DNA of 64,000 nucleotides from assembly GCA_016806145.1 (NCBI GenBank), contig CP063167.1, positions 1,980,501 to 2,044,500 of the forward strand. Reading direction: 5' to 3'. The stretch is from Variovorax paradoxus (GTDB taxonomy: Bacteria; Pseudomonadota; Gammaproteobacteria; Burkholderiales; Burkholderiaceae_C). The translations under genes were made by a program, and so were the position numbers. Below the pieces are notes generated by a model. It made no database searches. It saw nothing but the letters and a program-made list of their open reading frames with translations, and was not told the DNA's origin. This document shows positions 52,057-60,593 of the stretch, piece after piece. Within the stretch, counting starts at the first letter, position 1; each line of letters begins with the position of its first letter.

Positions 52057-53060
52057 TGGCCCGCCTGCGTCCGCAGCGCGCCGCGCTGCCCATCGTCGCC
52101 GTGCTCGTGCTGTTCGCGCCGGGCTGGCTCGGCGGCGGCGCCTCGGTCTACAGCGCGGCCGTGCTGATCGCGATCCTGGCCGTGCTGTCCTACGGCCTCG
52201 ACGTGATCGTCTCCGACCTCGGCGAGGTCAGCCTCGGCCACACCGTGTTCTTCGCGGTCGGGGCCTACACCACGGCGCTGCTGTCCACGCGCGCCGGTGC
52301 GGGCTCCTGGGCCACGCTCGGCGCCTCGATCGCGCTGGCGCTGGTGTTCGCCGCGGCCATCGGGCTGGTGACGCTGCGGCTGCGCGAGTTCGTGTTCTCG
52401 CTCGTCACCTACGCGATGGCGGTGGTGGCGATGACGCTGGCGGCCAACTGGGCCTTCCTCGGCGGCTCCGACGGCGTGCGCGGGCTGCCGATGCTCGATC
52501 TCTCGATCGGGCCGCTGACGCTGACCGCGCGCAACGACAAGGAGCTCTGGCCCTATGCCTTCGCGCTGCTGGTGGTGGTGATCTACCTGGTCGACCGCTT
52601 CCGCCATTCGCAGCTCGGCGCGGCGGCCATCATGACCCACCTGAACCCGCGGCTCGCGACCATCGGCGGCATCGACCCGGCGCGCGTGCGGCTGCAGGTG
52701 TTCCTGTTCTCGGCGCCGATCAGCGCACTGGCCGGCTGGCTCTACGCCTACCAGCGCGCCTACGTCAGCGCCGACATCCTGGAGAACTACTTCCTGATCC
52801 TGATGCTGACGGCCGTGGTGCTGGTCGGGCGCCGGCAGCTGCTGGGCCCGCTGCTGGCGACGGCGCTGGTGCTGGTGCAGGAGAAGTTCTTCTCGCTCGG
52901 CGGCTACGTCGACAAGATCGTGCTGGGCAGCGTGCTGGTGCTGATCCTGGCTTTCTTCCCGCAGGGGCTGATGGGCCTGGCGCGTCCGCTGGGCCGTCTG
53001 TTCCGCGCGCGCACCGCCCCGGCCACACCTTCTTTGACCACCCTGGAGACTCCCAAGTGA
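52056..53060 (+). CDS. Branched-chain-type ABC transporter permease (LivM-like)
   Basis: This 334-residue membrane permease contains the LivM segments LSYGLDVIVSDLGEVSLGHTVFFAVGAYTTALL and LGAAAIMTHLNPRLATIGG, with a hydrophobic C-terminal half (LILMLTAVVLVGRRQLLGPLLATALVLVQEKFF). It ends with a Pro/Ala/Thr-rich tail. The stop overlaps the GTG start of the acyl-CoA dehydrogenase (GTGA), which ties transport and metabolism together. Confidence 0.93.
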   Translation: MARLRPQRAALPIVAVLVLFAPGWLGGGASVYSAAVLIAILAVLSYGLDVIVSDLGEVSLGHTVFFAVGAYTTALLSTRAGAGSWATLGASIALALVFAAAIGLVTLRLREFVFSLVTYAMAVVAMTLAANWAFLGGSDGVRGLPMLDLSIGPLTLTARNDKELWPYAFALLVVVIYLVDRFRHSQLGAAAIMTHLNPRLATIGGIDPARVRLQVFLFSAPISALAGWLYAYQRAYVSADILENYFLILMLTAVVLVGRRQLLGPLLATALVLVQEKFFSLGGYVDKIVLGSVLVLILAFFPQGLMGLARPLGRLFRARTAPATPSLTTLETPK

Positions 53061-54220
53061 CCGTGATCTGGACCCCATCGCTCGACGACGCCGCCACCCG
53101 CTGGCAACAACTGGCCGACCGCCTCGGACGCGAACGCTTCGCGCCGCTGGCGCCCGAGCTCGACCGCGACCAGCGCTATCCCTGGGAGACCATCGAGGCG
53201 CTGGTGGAGCACCGCTTCACCGGCCTGTTCCTGCCCACGCAGTGGGGGGGCGAGGGCCAGAGCCTGACCGCGACCGTGGCCGCGGTCGAGACGCTGGGCA
53301 TGCATTGCGCGTCGACCGCCGCGATCATGTGCGCCTACCAGCTCGGCGCCTTCCCGATCCTGCTGGCCGGCACCGACGCGCAGAAGGACTTCTACCTGCG
53401 CGAGATGACGCAGGGCCGTGCCACCAGCTTCGCGCTGTCGGAGCGCGTGGCGGGCTCGGATGCCGCGGCCATCGAGGCCACGGCGGTGCGCGAGGGCGAT
53501 GGCTGGCGCCTGCGCGGCGAGAAGTACTGGATCGGCAACGGCGGCGCCTCGCGCTACTACGTGGTGTTCGCCAAGACCGACCCGGCCGCGGGCGGGCGCG
53601 GCATCTCGGCCTTCATGGTCGACAAGGAGAAGCCCGGCGCGGTGGTCGACGAGCTGTCCGACAAGATGGGCATCCGCGGCACCCAGACCTCGAACCTGCG
53701 CGTCGACGTGGTGGTGCCCGACAGCGCGCGCATCGGCGAGCTCAACCGCGCGCTGCGGCTGGCGCTGCAGACGCTCAATGTGGGCCGCATCATGGTGTCG
53801 GCGCAGTCGATGGGGCTGGCGCTCGCGGCCTTCCGCGAGGCCTCGCAGCGCGCCGTCGAGCGCCGTACCTTCGGCCAGCCGATCGGCGAGAACCAGGGCA
53901 TCGGCTTCAAGCTGGCCGACATGGCGACCGAGATCTCGGCCGCCCGCATGATGCTGTACGAGGCCGCGCGCGCCTACGACGCCGGCGCCGACGTCTCGAA
54001 CCTCGGCGCCATGGCCAAGCTCTTCACTTCCGAGGTGGCCCACCGGGCGGCGGACAATGCGGTCCAGATCTGGGGCGGCATGGGCTACTGCAAGCCGACG
54101 GTCGCGGAACGGCTGTACCGCGACCAGCGCATCCTCGAGATCTACGAGGGATCGTCCGAAATCCAGCGGCTGGTGTTGTCACGTGCCGTGCGCAAGGAGG
54201 CGGAAGATCGGGTCAAGTGA
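53057..54220 (+). CDS. Acyl-CoA dehydrogenase
   Basis: This 387-residue FAD-dependent acyl-CoA dehydrogenase has the FAD-binding segment FALSERVAGSDAAAIEATAV, YWIGNGGASRYYVVFAKT, RTFGQPIGENQGIGFKLADM, and the C-terminal DQRILEIYEGSSEIQRLVLSRAV with the catalytic glutamate. The start is GTG at 53057, overlapping the LivM stop. It introduces a double bond into the imported, CoA-activated acid. Length is standard for the family (about 380-390). Confidence 0.94.
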   Translation: MTVIWTPSLDDAATRWQQLADRLGRERFAPLAPELDRDQRYPWETIEALVEHRFTGLFLPTQWGGEGQSLTATVAAVETLGMHCASTAAIMCAYQLGAFPILLAGTDAQKDFYLREMTQGRATSFALSERVAGSDAAAIEATAVREGDGWRLRGEKYWIGNGGASRYYVVFAKTDPAAGGRGISAFMVDKEKPGAVVDELSDKMGIRGTQTSNLRVDVVVPDSARIGELNRALRLALQTLNVGRIMVSAQSMGLALAAFREASQRAVERRTFGQPIGENQGIGFKLADMATEISAARMMLYEAARAYDAGADVSNLGAMAKLFTSEVAHRAADNAVQIWGGMGYCKPTVAERLYRDQRILEIYEGSSEIQRLVLSRAVRKEAEDRVK

Positions 54221-54244
54221 ATCACGAAAGAGAAGAGGTCGGTG

Positions 54245-54928
54245 ATGGCGAGTGCACAACAGGCGGTGGCGGATGCGGGCGGCAACGAGTCGCGCAGCGA
54301 GATCCTGCAGGCGGCGGCGGAACTTTTCATGGAGCTGGGCTATGCGGCGACGTCGATCGACGCGGTGGCGCAGCGCCTGGGCGCCACCAAGGGCCGCATC
54401 TACCACCACTACCGCAGCAAGGCCGACCTCTTCTTCGACGTGCAGATCGCCGCGATGAACCGGCTCAACGAGCAGGTCGAGCCGATCGCGCGCGGCGCGG
54501 GCGACCCGCTCGAGCGCCTGTCCGCGATGGCGCTGCGCCACACCCAGATCCTGCTGACCGAGCTGCCGATGCAGAAGGTGGCGGTGCAGGGGCTGGAGCG
54601 GCACCTGCTGGGTGCCTCCTCGGGCGCCAAGCGGCTGCGCTCGGTGGTCAAGATGCGCGACGACTACGAACAGATGTTCGTCGAGGTGATCGACGACGGG
54701 GTGCGCGCGGGCCTGTTCGTCGACCAGCCGGCGAAGCTCATCACCAAGCCCTTCTTCGGCGCGCTCAACTGGGCCACCGTCTGGTACAGCCAGCGGCGGC
54801 TGCAGAGCGCCGAGGCGGTGGACGACATCGCTCATGCCCTGGCAGCCTTCGCGCTGCGCGGGCTTCTCAAGGATCCAAACCATGAAGCAGCAAGAAAGAC
54901 AGCCCTTTTCCGAGACCATCTGGGATGA
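54245..54928 (+). CDS. TetR-family transcriptional regulator
   Basis: This 227-residue TetR regulator has an N-terminal HTH (SRSEILQAAAELFMELGYAATSIDAVAQRLGATKGRIYHHYRSKADLF) and an all-helical ligand domain. It is encoded inside the rightward operon, between the acyl-CoA dehydrogenase and CoA ligase genes, overlapping the ligase start by 47 bases. It is the best candidate to bind the four ATAC[CT]-N4-[AG]GTAT palindromes, which would make the operon autoregulated and also link it to the cyclase operon. A CoA thioester or free acid is the probable ligand. Confidence 0.9.
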   Translation: MASAQQAVADAGGNESRSEILQAAAELFMELGYAATSIDAVAQRLGATKGRIYHHYRSKADLFFDVQIAAMNRLNEQVEPIARGAGDPLERLSAMALRHTQILLTELPMQKVAVQGLERHLLGASSGAKRLRSVVKMRDDYEQMFVEVIDDGVRAGLFVDQPAKLITKPFFGALNWATVWYSQRRLQSAEAVDDIAHALAAFALRGLLKDPNHEAARKTALFRDHLG

Positions 54929-56216
54929 GAGGGAGACCTGGTCGCGCGACCGCATCGAGGCCTTCCAGCTCGATGCCCTGCGCCGCCAGCTCGAGCGCGT
55001 GGGGCGCACCAGCAGCCACTACCGCAAGGTGTTCGCCGAGGTCGGCTTCGAGCCCGGCGACCTGAAGAGCTTCGCCGACCTGCGCCGGCTGCCGTTCACG
55101 CGCAAGGCCGACTACGTCGCCGGCCTCGAGGCACAGCCCCCGTTCGGCGCCCTGGCCGCCGTCGAACCCGGCGAAGCCGTGCGGGTGCATTTCTCCTCCG
55201 GCACCACGGCCCGGCCCGCGCCGGTGCTCTGGACCCAGGCCGACATCGAACGCTGGGCCGACCTCTACGCGCGCTACCTCTATGCGCAGGGCCTGCGGCG
55301 CGGCGACATCTTCCAGTGCATGTTCAACTACGCGTGGTTCGTCGGCGGCCTCGGCGCCACGCTCGCGGCCCAGCACCTGGGCGCGCTGGTGATCCCGGCC
55401 TCCTCGGGCGACACCGAGCGCCAGATCGAGACCATCTTCCAATACGGCAGCCAGTGCGTGATCGGCACGCCCTCGTTCATGGCCCACATGGCCGAGGCGG
55501 CCGAGAAGCTGGGGCGCGACCTGACGACCTCGCGCGTGAAGATGGTCTGCGTGGGCGGCGAGCCCGGCGCCAGCATCCCCGGCACGCGCGAGCGCATCGA
55601 GCGCCAGTGGGGCGCGAGGATGTTCGACTGCTACGGCGCGCTCGAATGCCAGCCGATCGGCTGGGACACCGCCGCGCAGCTCGGCCCGACGCTGGCCGAG
55701 GACTTCATCTACGTCGAGGTGCTGCATCCCGATACCAAGGAGCCGGTGGCCGACGGCGAGCGTGGCGTGCTGGTGCTGACCCACCTCGACAAGGAGGCCT
55801 GCCCGCTGGTGCGCTGGTGGACCGGCGACATGGTGGTGCGCGACAGCCGCACCGCGCCCGACGGCCGCACCCATGCGCGCCTGGCCGGCGGCGTGCTGGG
55901 CCGCGCCGACGACATGCTGATCATCCGCGGCGTGAACCTGTTCCCCTCGGCGGTCGAGGACATCGTGCGCGCCTTCCCGGGCCTGAGCAACGAGTACCTG
56001 CTGGTGCTCGACGACAGCGTGAAGGACCCGCACACCGGCTTCCTCACCGGCGTGAAGCTGCGCGTGGAGCGCGCGGCGGGCGCGCCGGCCGACCTCGGCG
56101 AGCGGCTGTCGCAGCGGCTGCGCGAGAAGCTGCAGGTGCGCTTCCATGTCGAGGTGGTCGAGTCCGGCACCCTGCCGCGCACCATCCACAAGGCCACGCG
56201 GGTGGTGCATGCCTGA
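54882..56216 (+). CDS. PaaK-like acyl/aryl-CoA ligase (AMP-forming)
   Basis: This 444-residue adenylate-forming ligase resembles phenylacetate-CoA ligase in length. Motifs are the phosphate-binding HFSSGTTARPAPVLWTQAD, MFDCYGALECQPIGWDT, VRWWTGDMVVRD and GRADDMLIIRGVNLFPSAVED. It makes the CoA thioester from acid, ATP and CoA. The start lies within the end of the TetR gene and its stop overlaps the next gene (56209), so all three are tightly linked. Confidence 0.93.
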   Translation: MKQQERQPFSETIWDERETWSRDRIEAFQLDALRRQLERVGRTSSHYRKVFAEVGFEPGDLKSFADLRRLPFTRKADYVAGLEAQPPFGALAAVEPGEAVRVHFSSGTTARPAPVLWTQADIERWADLYARYLYAQGLRRGDIFQCMFNYAWFVGGLGATLAAQHLGALVIPASSGDTERQIETIFQYGSQCVIGTPSFMAHMAEAAEKLGRDLTTSRVKMVCVGGEPGASIPGTRERIERQWGARMFDCYGALECQPIGWDTAAQLGPTLAEDFIYVEVLHPDTKEPVADGERGVLVLTHLDKEACPLVRWWTGDMVVRDSRTAPDGRTHARLAGGVLGRADDMLIIRGVNLFPSAVEDIVRAFPGLSNEYLLVLDDSVKDPHTGFLTGVKLRVERAAGAPADLGERLSQRLREKLQVRFHVEVVESGTLPRTIHKATRVVHA

Positions 56217-57306
56217 GGCGCGGGCCCAGGGCCTGCCGCGCCCGCTGGCCGGCCGGCGCGTGGTCGACCTGTCGCAGTTCATCGCCGGGCCCACCGCGGC
56301 CCAGTACCTCGCGGACTTCGGCGCCGAGGTCACGAAGGTCGAATCGCCGCAGGGCGACGGCGTGCGCACCCTGCCGGGCAATGGCTTCGGCAGCTACTAC
56401 GCGCGCAGCTTCAACACCGGCAAGACGAGCCGGGTGCTGAACCTGCGCGAGGCCGCCGACCGCGCGGCGCTCGATGCCATGCTCGCGGAGGCCGACGCCT
56501 TCGTCTGCAACCTCGCGCCCGCGTCGCTGAGCGGCCTGGGCATGGACGGGCCGACGCTGCGCGAACGCTTCCCGCGGCTGGTGATCGTGCTGATCTCGGG
56601 CTACGGCCAGCAGGATGCGCGCATCTGCATGGACACCATCGCGCAGTGCGAGTCGGGCTTCGCGCTGCTCAACGGCGACGAGGACGGCTCGCCGCGGCTG
56701 TCGACCAGCTGGCCGATCGACATGTTTTGCGGCATGTACGCCGGCATGAGCTGCGCCATGGCCATGCTCGACCCCGCGCGGCAAGGCTGCCTGGTCGACC
56801 TGTCGATGATGGAGGTCGCGGCCAGCATGCTGATCGGGCCGGCGATGCTCGCGGTCAGCGAGGGCGACGCGCTCGATCCGCCGATGGGCAACCGCGACCG
56901 CGCCTCCGCGCCCTCGAGCATCTACCGCTGCGCCGACGGCCACGTCTACATCCTCGGCGGGCTCGATGCCTATTGGCGCCGGCTGCGGCCGCTGGTGGGC
57001 GCCGACGACGCGCCGATCAAGGAGCGCATCGCGCGCGCCGCGCATTTCGACGCCCAGGTCGAGGCCTGGACGCTGCCGCGCCGGCGCGACGAGGTGCTGG
57101 CGCAGATGCGGGCGCTGCAGATACCGGCCGGCAACGTGCGGCCGCCCGAGGAGGCGCTGGCCATGATCCGCGCGCTGCGGCCCGGCGCGGTCTCGCGGGC
57201 GCTGCCATCGGGCGAGCACGTGCCCGCGTTCCCGGCGCTGTTCGACGGGCAGCGGCTGCCGCGCAGCGCGACCCCGCACGTGGGCGGCGGCCTGCGCTTC
57301 GCTTGA
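56209..57306 (+). CDS. CaiB/BaiF-family CoA-transferase
   Basis: This 365-residue class III CoA-transferase begins LAGRRVVDLSQFIAGPTAAQYLADFGAEVTKVESPQGDG. The probable catalytic aspartate is in CMDTIAQCESGFALL. The C-terminal part is shorter than that of the other two CaiB-like proteins in the window. The ATG lies inside the last codons of the ligase gene (8-base overlap). The operon thus has both an ATP-dependent ligase and CoA-transferases, perhaps for different intermediates. Confidence 0.92.
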   Translation: MPEARAQGLPRPLAGRRVVDLSQFIAGPTAAQYLADFGAEVTKVESPQGDGVRTLPGNGFGSYYARSFNTGKTSRVLNLREAADRAALDAMLAEADAFVCNLAPASLSGLGMDGPTLRERFPRLVIVLISGYGQQDARICMDTIAQCESGFALLNGDEDGSPRLSTSWPIDMFCGMYAGMSCAMAMLDPARQGCLVDLSMMEVAASMLIGPAMLAVSEGDALDPPMGNRDRASAPSSIYRCADGHVYILGGLDAYWRRLRPLVGADDAPIKERIARAAHFDAQVEAWTLPRRRDEVLAQMRALQIPAGNVRPPEEALAMIRALRPGAVSRALPSGEHVPAFPALFDGQRLPRSATPHVGGGLRFA

Positions 57307-57355
57307 CGCCGCGTCCTTTCCCCTTCTTCCATCCTTCCGATCCGAGGAGCCTTCG

Positions 57356-58174
57356 ATGGCCAGCACTTCTTCCCTTCCCGCCGCCGACGCGCTGCGGGTC
57401 ATGCGGCCCGGCGTCCACCAGGGACGCTCGGCCTTCATCACCGGCGCCGGCTCCGGCATCGGCCGCGCGATCGCGCTGCGGCTGATGGCGCTGGGCATGG
57501 ACGTCTTCGGCACCGGCCGCCGCGCCGAGGCGCTCGAGGAGACCGGCCAGTTGGCCGAGGGCCTCGCGGGCCGCTTCGGCTTCGAGACCTGCAACGTGCG
57601 CGACACCGAGGCGATCGAGGCGCTGGTCGCGCGCGTCGGCCAGCGCCAGGGCATCGACCTGCTGGTGAACAACGCGGGCGGCCAGTTCTTCGCGCCCGCC
57701 ACCGGCATCAGCCGCAAGGGCTGGGACGCCGTGATCGACGTCAACCTGTCGGCCATCTTCGTCGTGACCAAGGCGGCCTATCCCTTCCTCAAGGCGCGCA
57801 AGGGCTCGGTGGTCAACATCTCGCTGTCGGGCGTGGACCGCGGCTCGATGGGCATCGCGCATTCGATCGCCGCGCGCGCCGGCGTGCTGGGCCTGATGCG
57901 CACGCTGGCGCTCGAATGGGCCAGGGACGATATCGCGCTCAACTGCATCGGCCCCGGCGCGGTGCTGACCGAGGGCCTGGCCGGCGAGGCCGCGAAGGCG
58001 ATGCTCGACCGGCTGGTCGACGCCACGCCGATGGGCCGCGCCACCAGCGTGGAGGAGGTGGCCGAGCTGGTCGCCTTCCTCGCCACGCCGGCCGCGCACC
58101 TCATGACCGGCCAGCTGATCCAGATCGACGGCGCGGCCCACCTGGGCTCGGGCCTGCACATGCTGGCGGCCTGA
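57356..58174 (+). CDS. SDR with altered active site (dienoyl-CoA-reductase-like)
   Basis: This 272-residue short-chain dehydrogenase has the cofactor motif ITGAGSGIGRAIAL, NNAGGQFF, and a serine in NISLSG. At the normal YxxxK site the sequence is HSIAARAGV, giving Ser170 at the Tyr position and Arg174 at the Lys position. 2,4-Dienoyl-CoA reductases also have a non-Tyr residue here (they use a different tyrosine), but keep the lysine. The gene lies between two CoA-transferase genes in an acyl-CoA operon, so a reductase acting on an unsaturated acyl-CoA is plausible. Activity cannot be assumed. Confidence 0.87.
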   Translation: MASTSSLPAADALRVMRPGVHQGRSAFITGAGSGIGRAIALRLMALGMDVFGTGRRAEALEETGQLAEGLAGRFGFETCNVRDTEAIEALVARVGQRQGIDLLVNNAGGQFFAPATGISRKGWDAVIDVNLSAIFVVTKAAYPFLKARKGSVVNISLSGVDRGSMGIAHSIAARAGVLGLMRTLALEWARDDIALNCIGPGAVLTEGLAGEAAKAMLDRLVDATPMGRATSVEEVAELVAFLATPAAHLMTGQLIQIDGAAHLGSGLHMLAA

Positions 58175-58178
58175 AGCG

Positions 58179-59402
58179 ATGGACGGTGCTCTCTCGCATG
58201 TGAAGGTGCTCGACCTGTCGCGCGTGCTGGCCGGGCCCTGGGCCTCGCAGATGCTCGCCGACCTCGGTGCCGACGTGATCAAGGTCGAGCGGCCCGGCAG
58301 CGGCGACGACACGCGCAGCTGGGGCCCGCCCTTCCTGCACGACCGCGACGGCCAGCCCACGCGCGACGCGGCCTACTACCTGTGCGCCAACCGCAACAAG
58401 CGCTCGGTCACCATCGACATCACCACCCCCGAAGGCCAGCAACTGGTGCGCGAACTCGCGGCGCGCTGCGACGTGCTGGTGGAGAACTACAAGGTCGGCG
58501 GCCTCGCGCAGTACGGCCTCGACTACGCCACGCTGCATGCCGAGTTCCCGCGGCTGGTCTACTGCTCGATCACCGGCTTCGGCCAGACCGGTCCCTATGC
58601 GCCGCGCGCGGGCTACGACTTCCTGGTGCAGGCCATGGGCGGGCTCATGAGCGTCACCGGCCGCGCGGAATCGGAGCAGGGCGCCGGGCCGCTCAAGGTC
58701 GGTGTCGCGGTGGCGGACCTGTTCACCGGCTTGTACGCCTCGAACGCGATCCTGGCCGCGCTGGCCTACCGCGAGCGCAGCGGCACGGGCCAGCACATCG
58801 ACCTCGCGCTGCTCGACGTGCAGGTGGCCTGCATGGCGAACCAGGGCATGAACTTCCTCTACGGCGGCCGCTCGCCGGGCCGGCTCGGCAATGCGCATCC
58901 CAACGTGGTGCCGTACCAGGACTTCCCGACCGCCGATGGCGACGTGATCATCGCGGTCGGTAACGACGGCCAGTTCGCGCGGCTGTGCACGGCCATCGGC
59001 CGGCCGGCGCTGGCCACCGACGAGCGCTTCGCGACCAACCTCGCGCGCATCGCGCACCGCGTCGAGCTGGTCCGGCTGCTGCGCGAATGCACGCTGACGC
59101 GTTCCACCGACGAATGGGTGGCGGCGCTCGAGGCGGCCGAGGTGCCCTGCGGCCCGATCAACGACCTCGCGCGGGTGTTCGAGGACGCGCAGGTGATCGC
59201 GCGCGGCATGAAGATCGAGGTCGAGCACGCCACGGCCGGTTCCATTCCACTGGTGGCCAATCCGATCCGGCTGTCGGCCTCGCCGGTGGCCTACAGGCGC
59301 GCGCCGCCGACCCTGGGCCAGCACACGCGCGAGGTGCTGGCCGACGAGCTCGGCTGCGATGCCGGGCGGATCGACCGGCTCGCGGCAAGCCGCGTCATCT
59401 GA
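58179..59402 (+). CDS. CaiB/BaiF-family CoA-transferase
   Basis: This 407-residue class III CoA-transferase is closely related to that at 41777-43018 (VKVLDLSRVLAGPWASQMLADLGADVIKVERPG, and YDFLVQAMGGLMSVTG with the probable catalytic Asp). It is the last gene of the rightward operon, 4 bases after the SDR gene, and converges with a LysR gene. The two homologous CoA-transferases in divergent operons may be halves of a recent duplication serving one pathway. Confidence 0.94.
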   Translation: MDGALSHVKVLDLSRVLAGPWASQMLADLGADVIKVERPGSGDDTRSWGPPFLHDRDGQPTRDAAYYLCANRNKRSVTIDITTPEGQQLVRELAARCDVLVENYKVGGLAQYGLDYATLHAEFPRLVYCSITGFGQTGPYAPRAGYDFLVQAMGGLMSVTGRAESEQGAGPLKVGVAVADLFTGLYASNAILAALAYRERSGTGQHIDLALLDVQVACMANQGMNFLYGGRSPGRLGNAHPNVVPYQDFPTADGDVIIAVGNDGQFARLCTAIGRPALATDERFATNLARIAHRVELVRLLRECTLTRSTDEWVAALEAAEVPCGPINDLARVFEDAQVIARGMKIEVEHATAGSIPLVANPIRLSASPVAYRRAPPTLGQHTREVLADELGCDAGRIDRLAASRVI

Positions 59403-59408
59403 GCGGCG

Positions 59409-60344
59409 TCAGTCCAGCCGCAACTCGGGCGGCGGCACCGCCGAGGCCGCGGGCAGCTCCGCGCGCAGGAAGTCGATCAGCGCGCGCAACTTCGCGGGCA
59501 CGCGGCGCCGGTCGGGGTAGTAGAGCGTGAGGCCCGGCAGCACCGGGCTCCATTCGGCCAGCAGCCGCACCAGCAGGCCCTGCGCGATCAGCGGCTCGAT
59601 GTAGCCGTTGATCATGTAGGCGACGCCGATGCCGTCGAGCGCCGCGCGCACCAGCGCGGCCGAGTCGTTGAGCACGAGCCGGCCGTCGATCGCGAGCTGC
59701 AGCGTCTCGTCGCCGCGCGCGAACTGCCAGCGCTCGACCTGGCCGGTGCTGACGTGGCGAAAGCCGATGCAATCGTGCGCCATCAGTTCGGTGGGATGCA
59801 CGGGCGTGCCGTGGCGCGCGAGGTAATCGGGCGAGGCGATCACATGCGCTTCGATGCGCGGCCCGATCCTGACCGCGATCATGTCCTTCTCGACCAGGTC
59901 GCCGAAGCGGATGCCGGCATCGAAGCCCTGGGCCACGATGTCCACCAGCTGGTTCTCGATCCGCAGCTCGAGCCTGACGTCGGGGAAGCGGTCGAGAAAG
60001 CGCCGCAGTACCGGCTGCAGGCCGATGGTGTAGCCCGCGCGCGGCACGTTGAGCCGCAGCAGGCCGCTCGGATGGTCGGCCTCGCGGCCCAACTCCTCGG
60101 AGACGGCGGCGAGCTCCGACACCACCGGCCGTACCTTCTCGAGATAGCGCTCGCCGACCTCGGTGAGGCTCACGCTGCGCGTGGTGCGGTTGAACAGCGT
60201 GATGCCGAGGCGCCGCTCGAGGCTGCGGATCGACTGGCTCACGGCCGAGGGCGTGACGCCCAGGCGCACCGCGGCGGCCGAGAAACCGCGTTCCTCCGCC
60301 GACACGATGAAGGCGACGAGTCCATCCAGCAGGTCCTGGCGCAT
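59409..60344 (-). CDS. LysR-family transcriptional regulator
   Basis: This 311-residue LysR regulator has the HTH in the first 60 residues (FIVSAEERGFSAAAVRLGVTPSAVSQSIRSLERRLGITLFNRTTRSVSLTEVG) and a standard effector domain (GLLRLNVPRAGYTIGLQPVL, QGFDAGIRFGDLVEKDMIAVRIG). It is divergent from the aldehyde dehydrogenase gene across 249 bases containing a palindrome with LysR-box geometry. It most likely controls that operon. Confidence 0.93.
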   Translation of the reverse strand: MRQDLLDGLVAFIVSAEERGFSAAAVRLGVTPSAVSQSIRSLERRLGITLFNRTTRSVSLTEVGERYLEKVRPVVSELAAVSEELGREADHPSGLLRLNVPRAGYTIGLQPVLRRFLDRFPDVRLELRIENQLVDIVAQGFDAGIRFGDLVEKDMIAVRIGPRIEAHVIASPDYLARHGTPVHPTELMAHDCIGFRHVSTGQVERWQFARGDETLQLAIDGRLVLNDSAALVRAALDGIGVAYMINGYIEPLIAQGLLVRLLAEWSPVLPGLTLYYPDRRRVPAKLRALIDFLRAELPAASAVPPPELRLD

Positions 60345-60483
60345 GCGGCGCTCTCCATTGCGACATCGAAGCGCCGAGTCTAGTGGCGGCTTTGCGATCT
60401 GTTAGTTGGCCTTGCAAGCCCATGCAGCGCTGGCGGCTTGTAGCCATGCGCACCGCTGCGTAGCCTGCGGCCCGGTTCCCACC

Positions 60484-60500
60484 ATTCCACTGTTTGGAAT
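60484..60500. promoter_or_regulatory. LysR-box palindrome upstream of the aldehyde dehydrogenase gene
   Basis: ATTCCA-CTGTT-TGGAAT is a perfect 6+5+6 palindrome in the LysR/aldehyde dehydrogenase spacer. T60486 and A60498 are separated by exactly 11 bases, the T-N11-A rule of LysR binding sites. Confidence 0.6.
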
Positions 60501-60593
60501 CGAACGGTGTCGCGAGCCGCGCGCCCTTCCTACCATGCATCCATTCTTCCTATCCACCGAGACAGCGGCCAGCACGGCCCCAAGGAGACTTCC

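Noticed and set aside
39722..59402. Assignment as a steroid or bile-acid degradation cluster
   Set aside because: The aldolase-like protein, DUF35 and MaoC set is suggestive, but no steroid-ring genes (KshAB, HsaC, KstD types) are present in the window.
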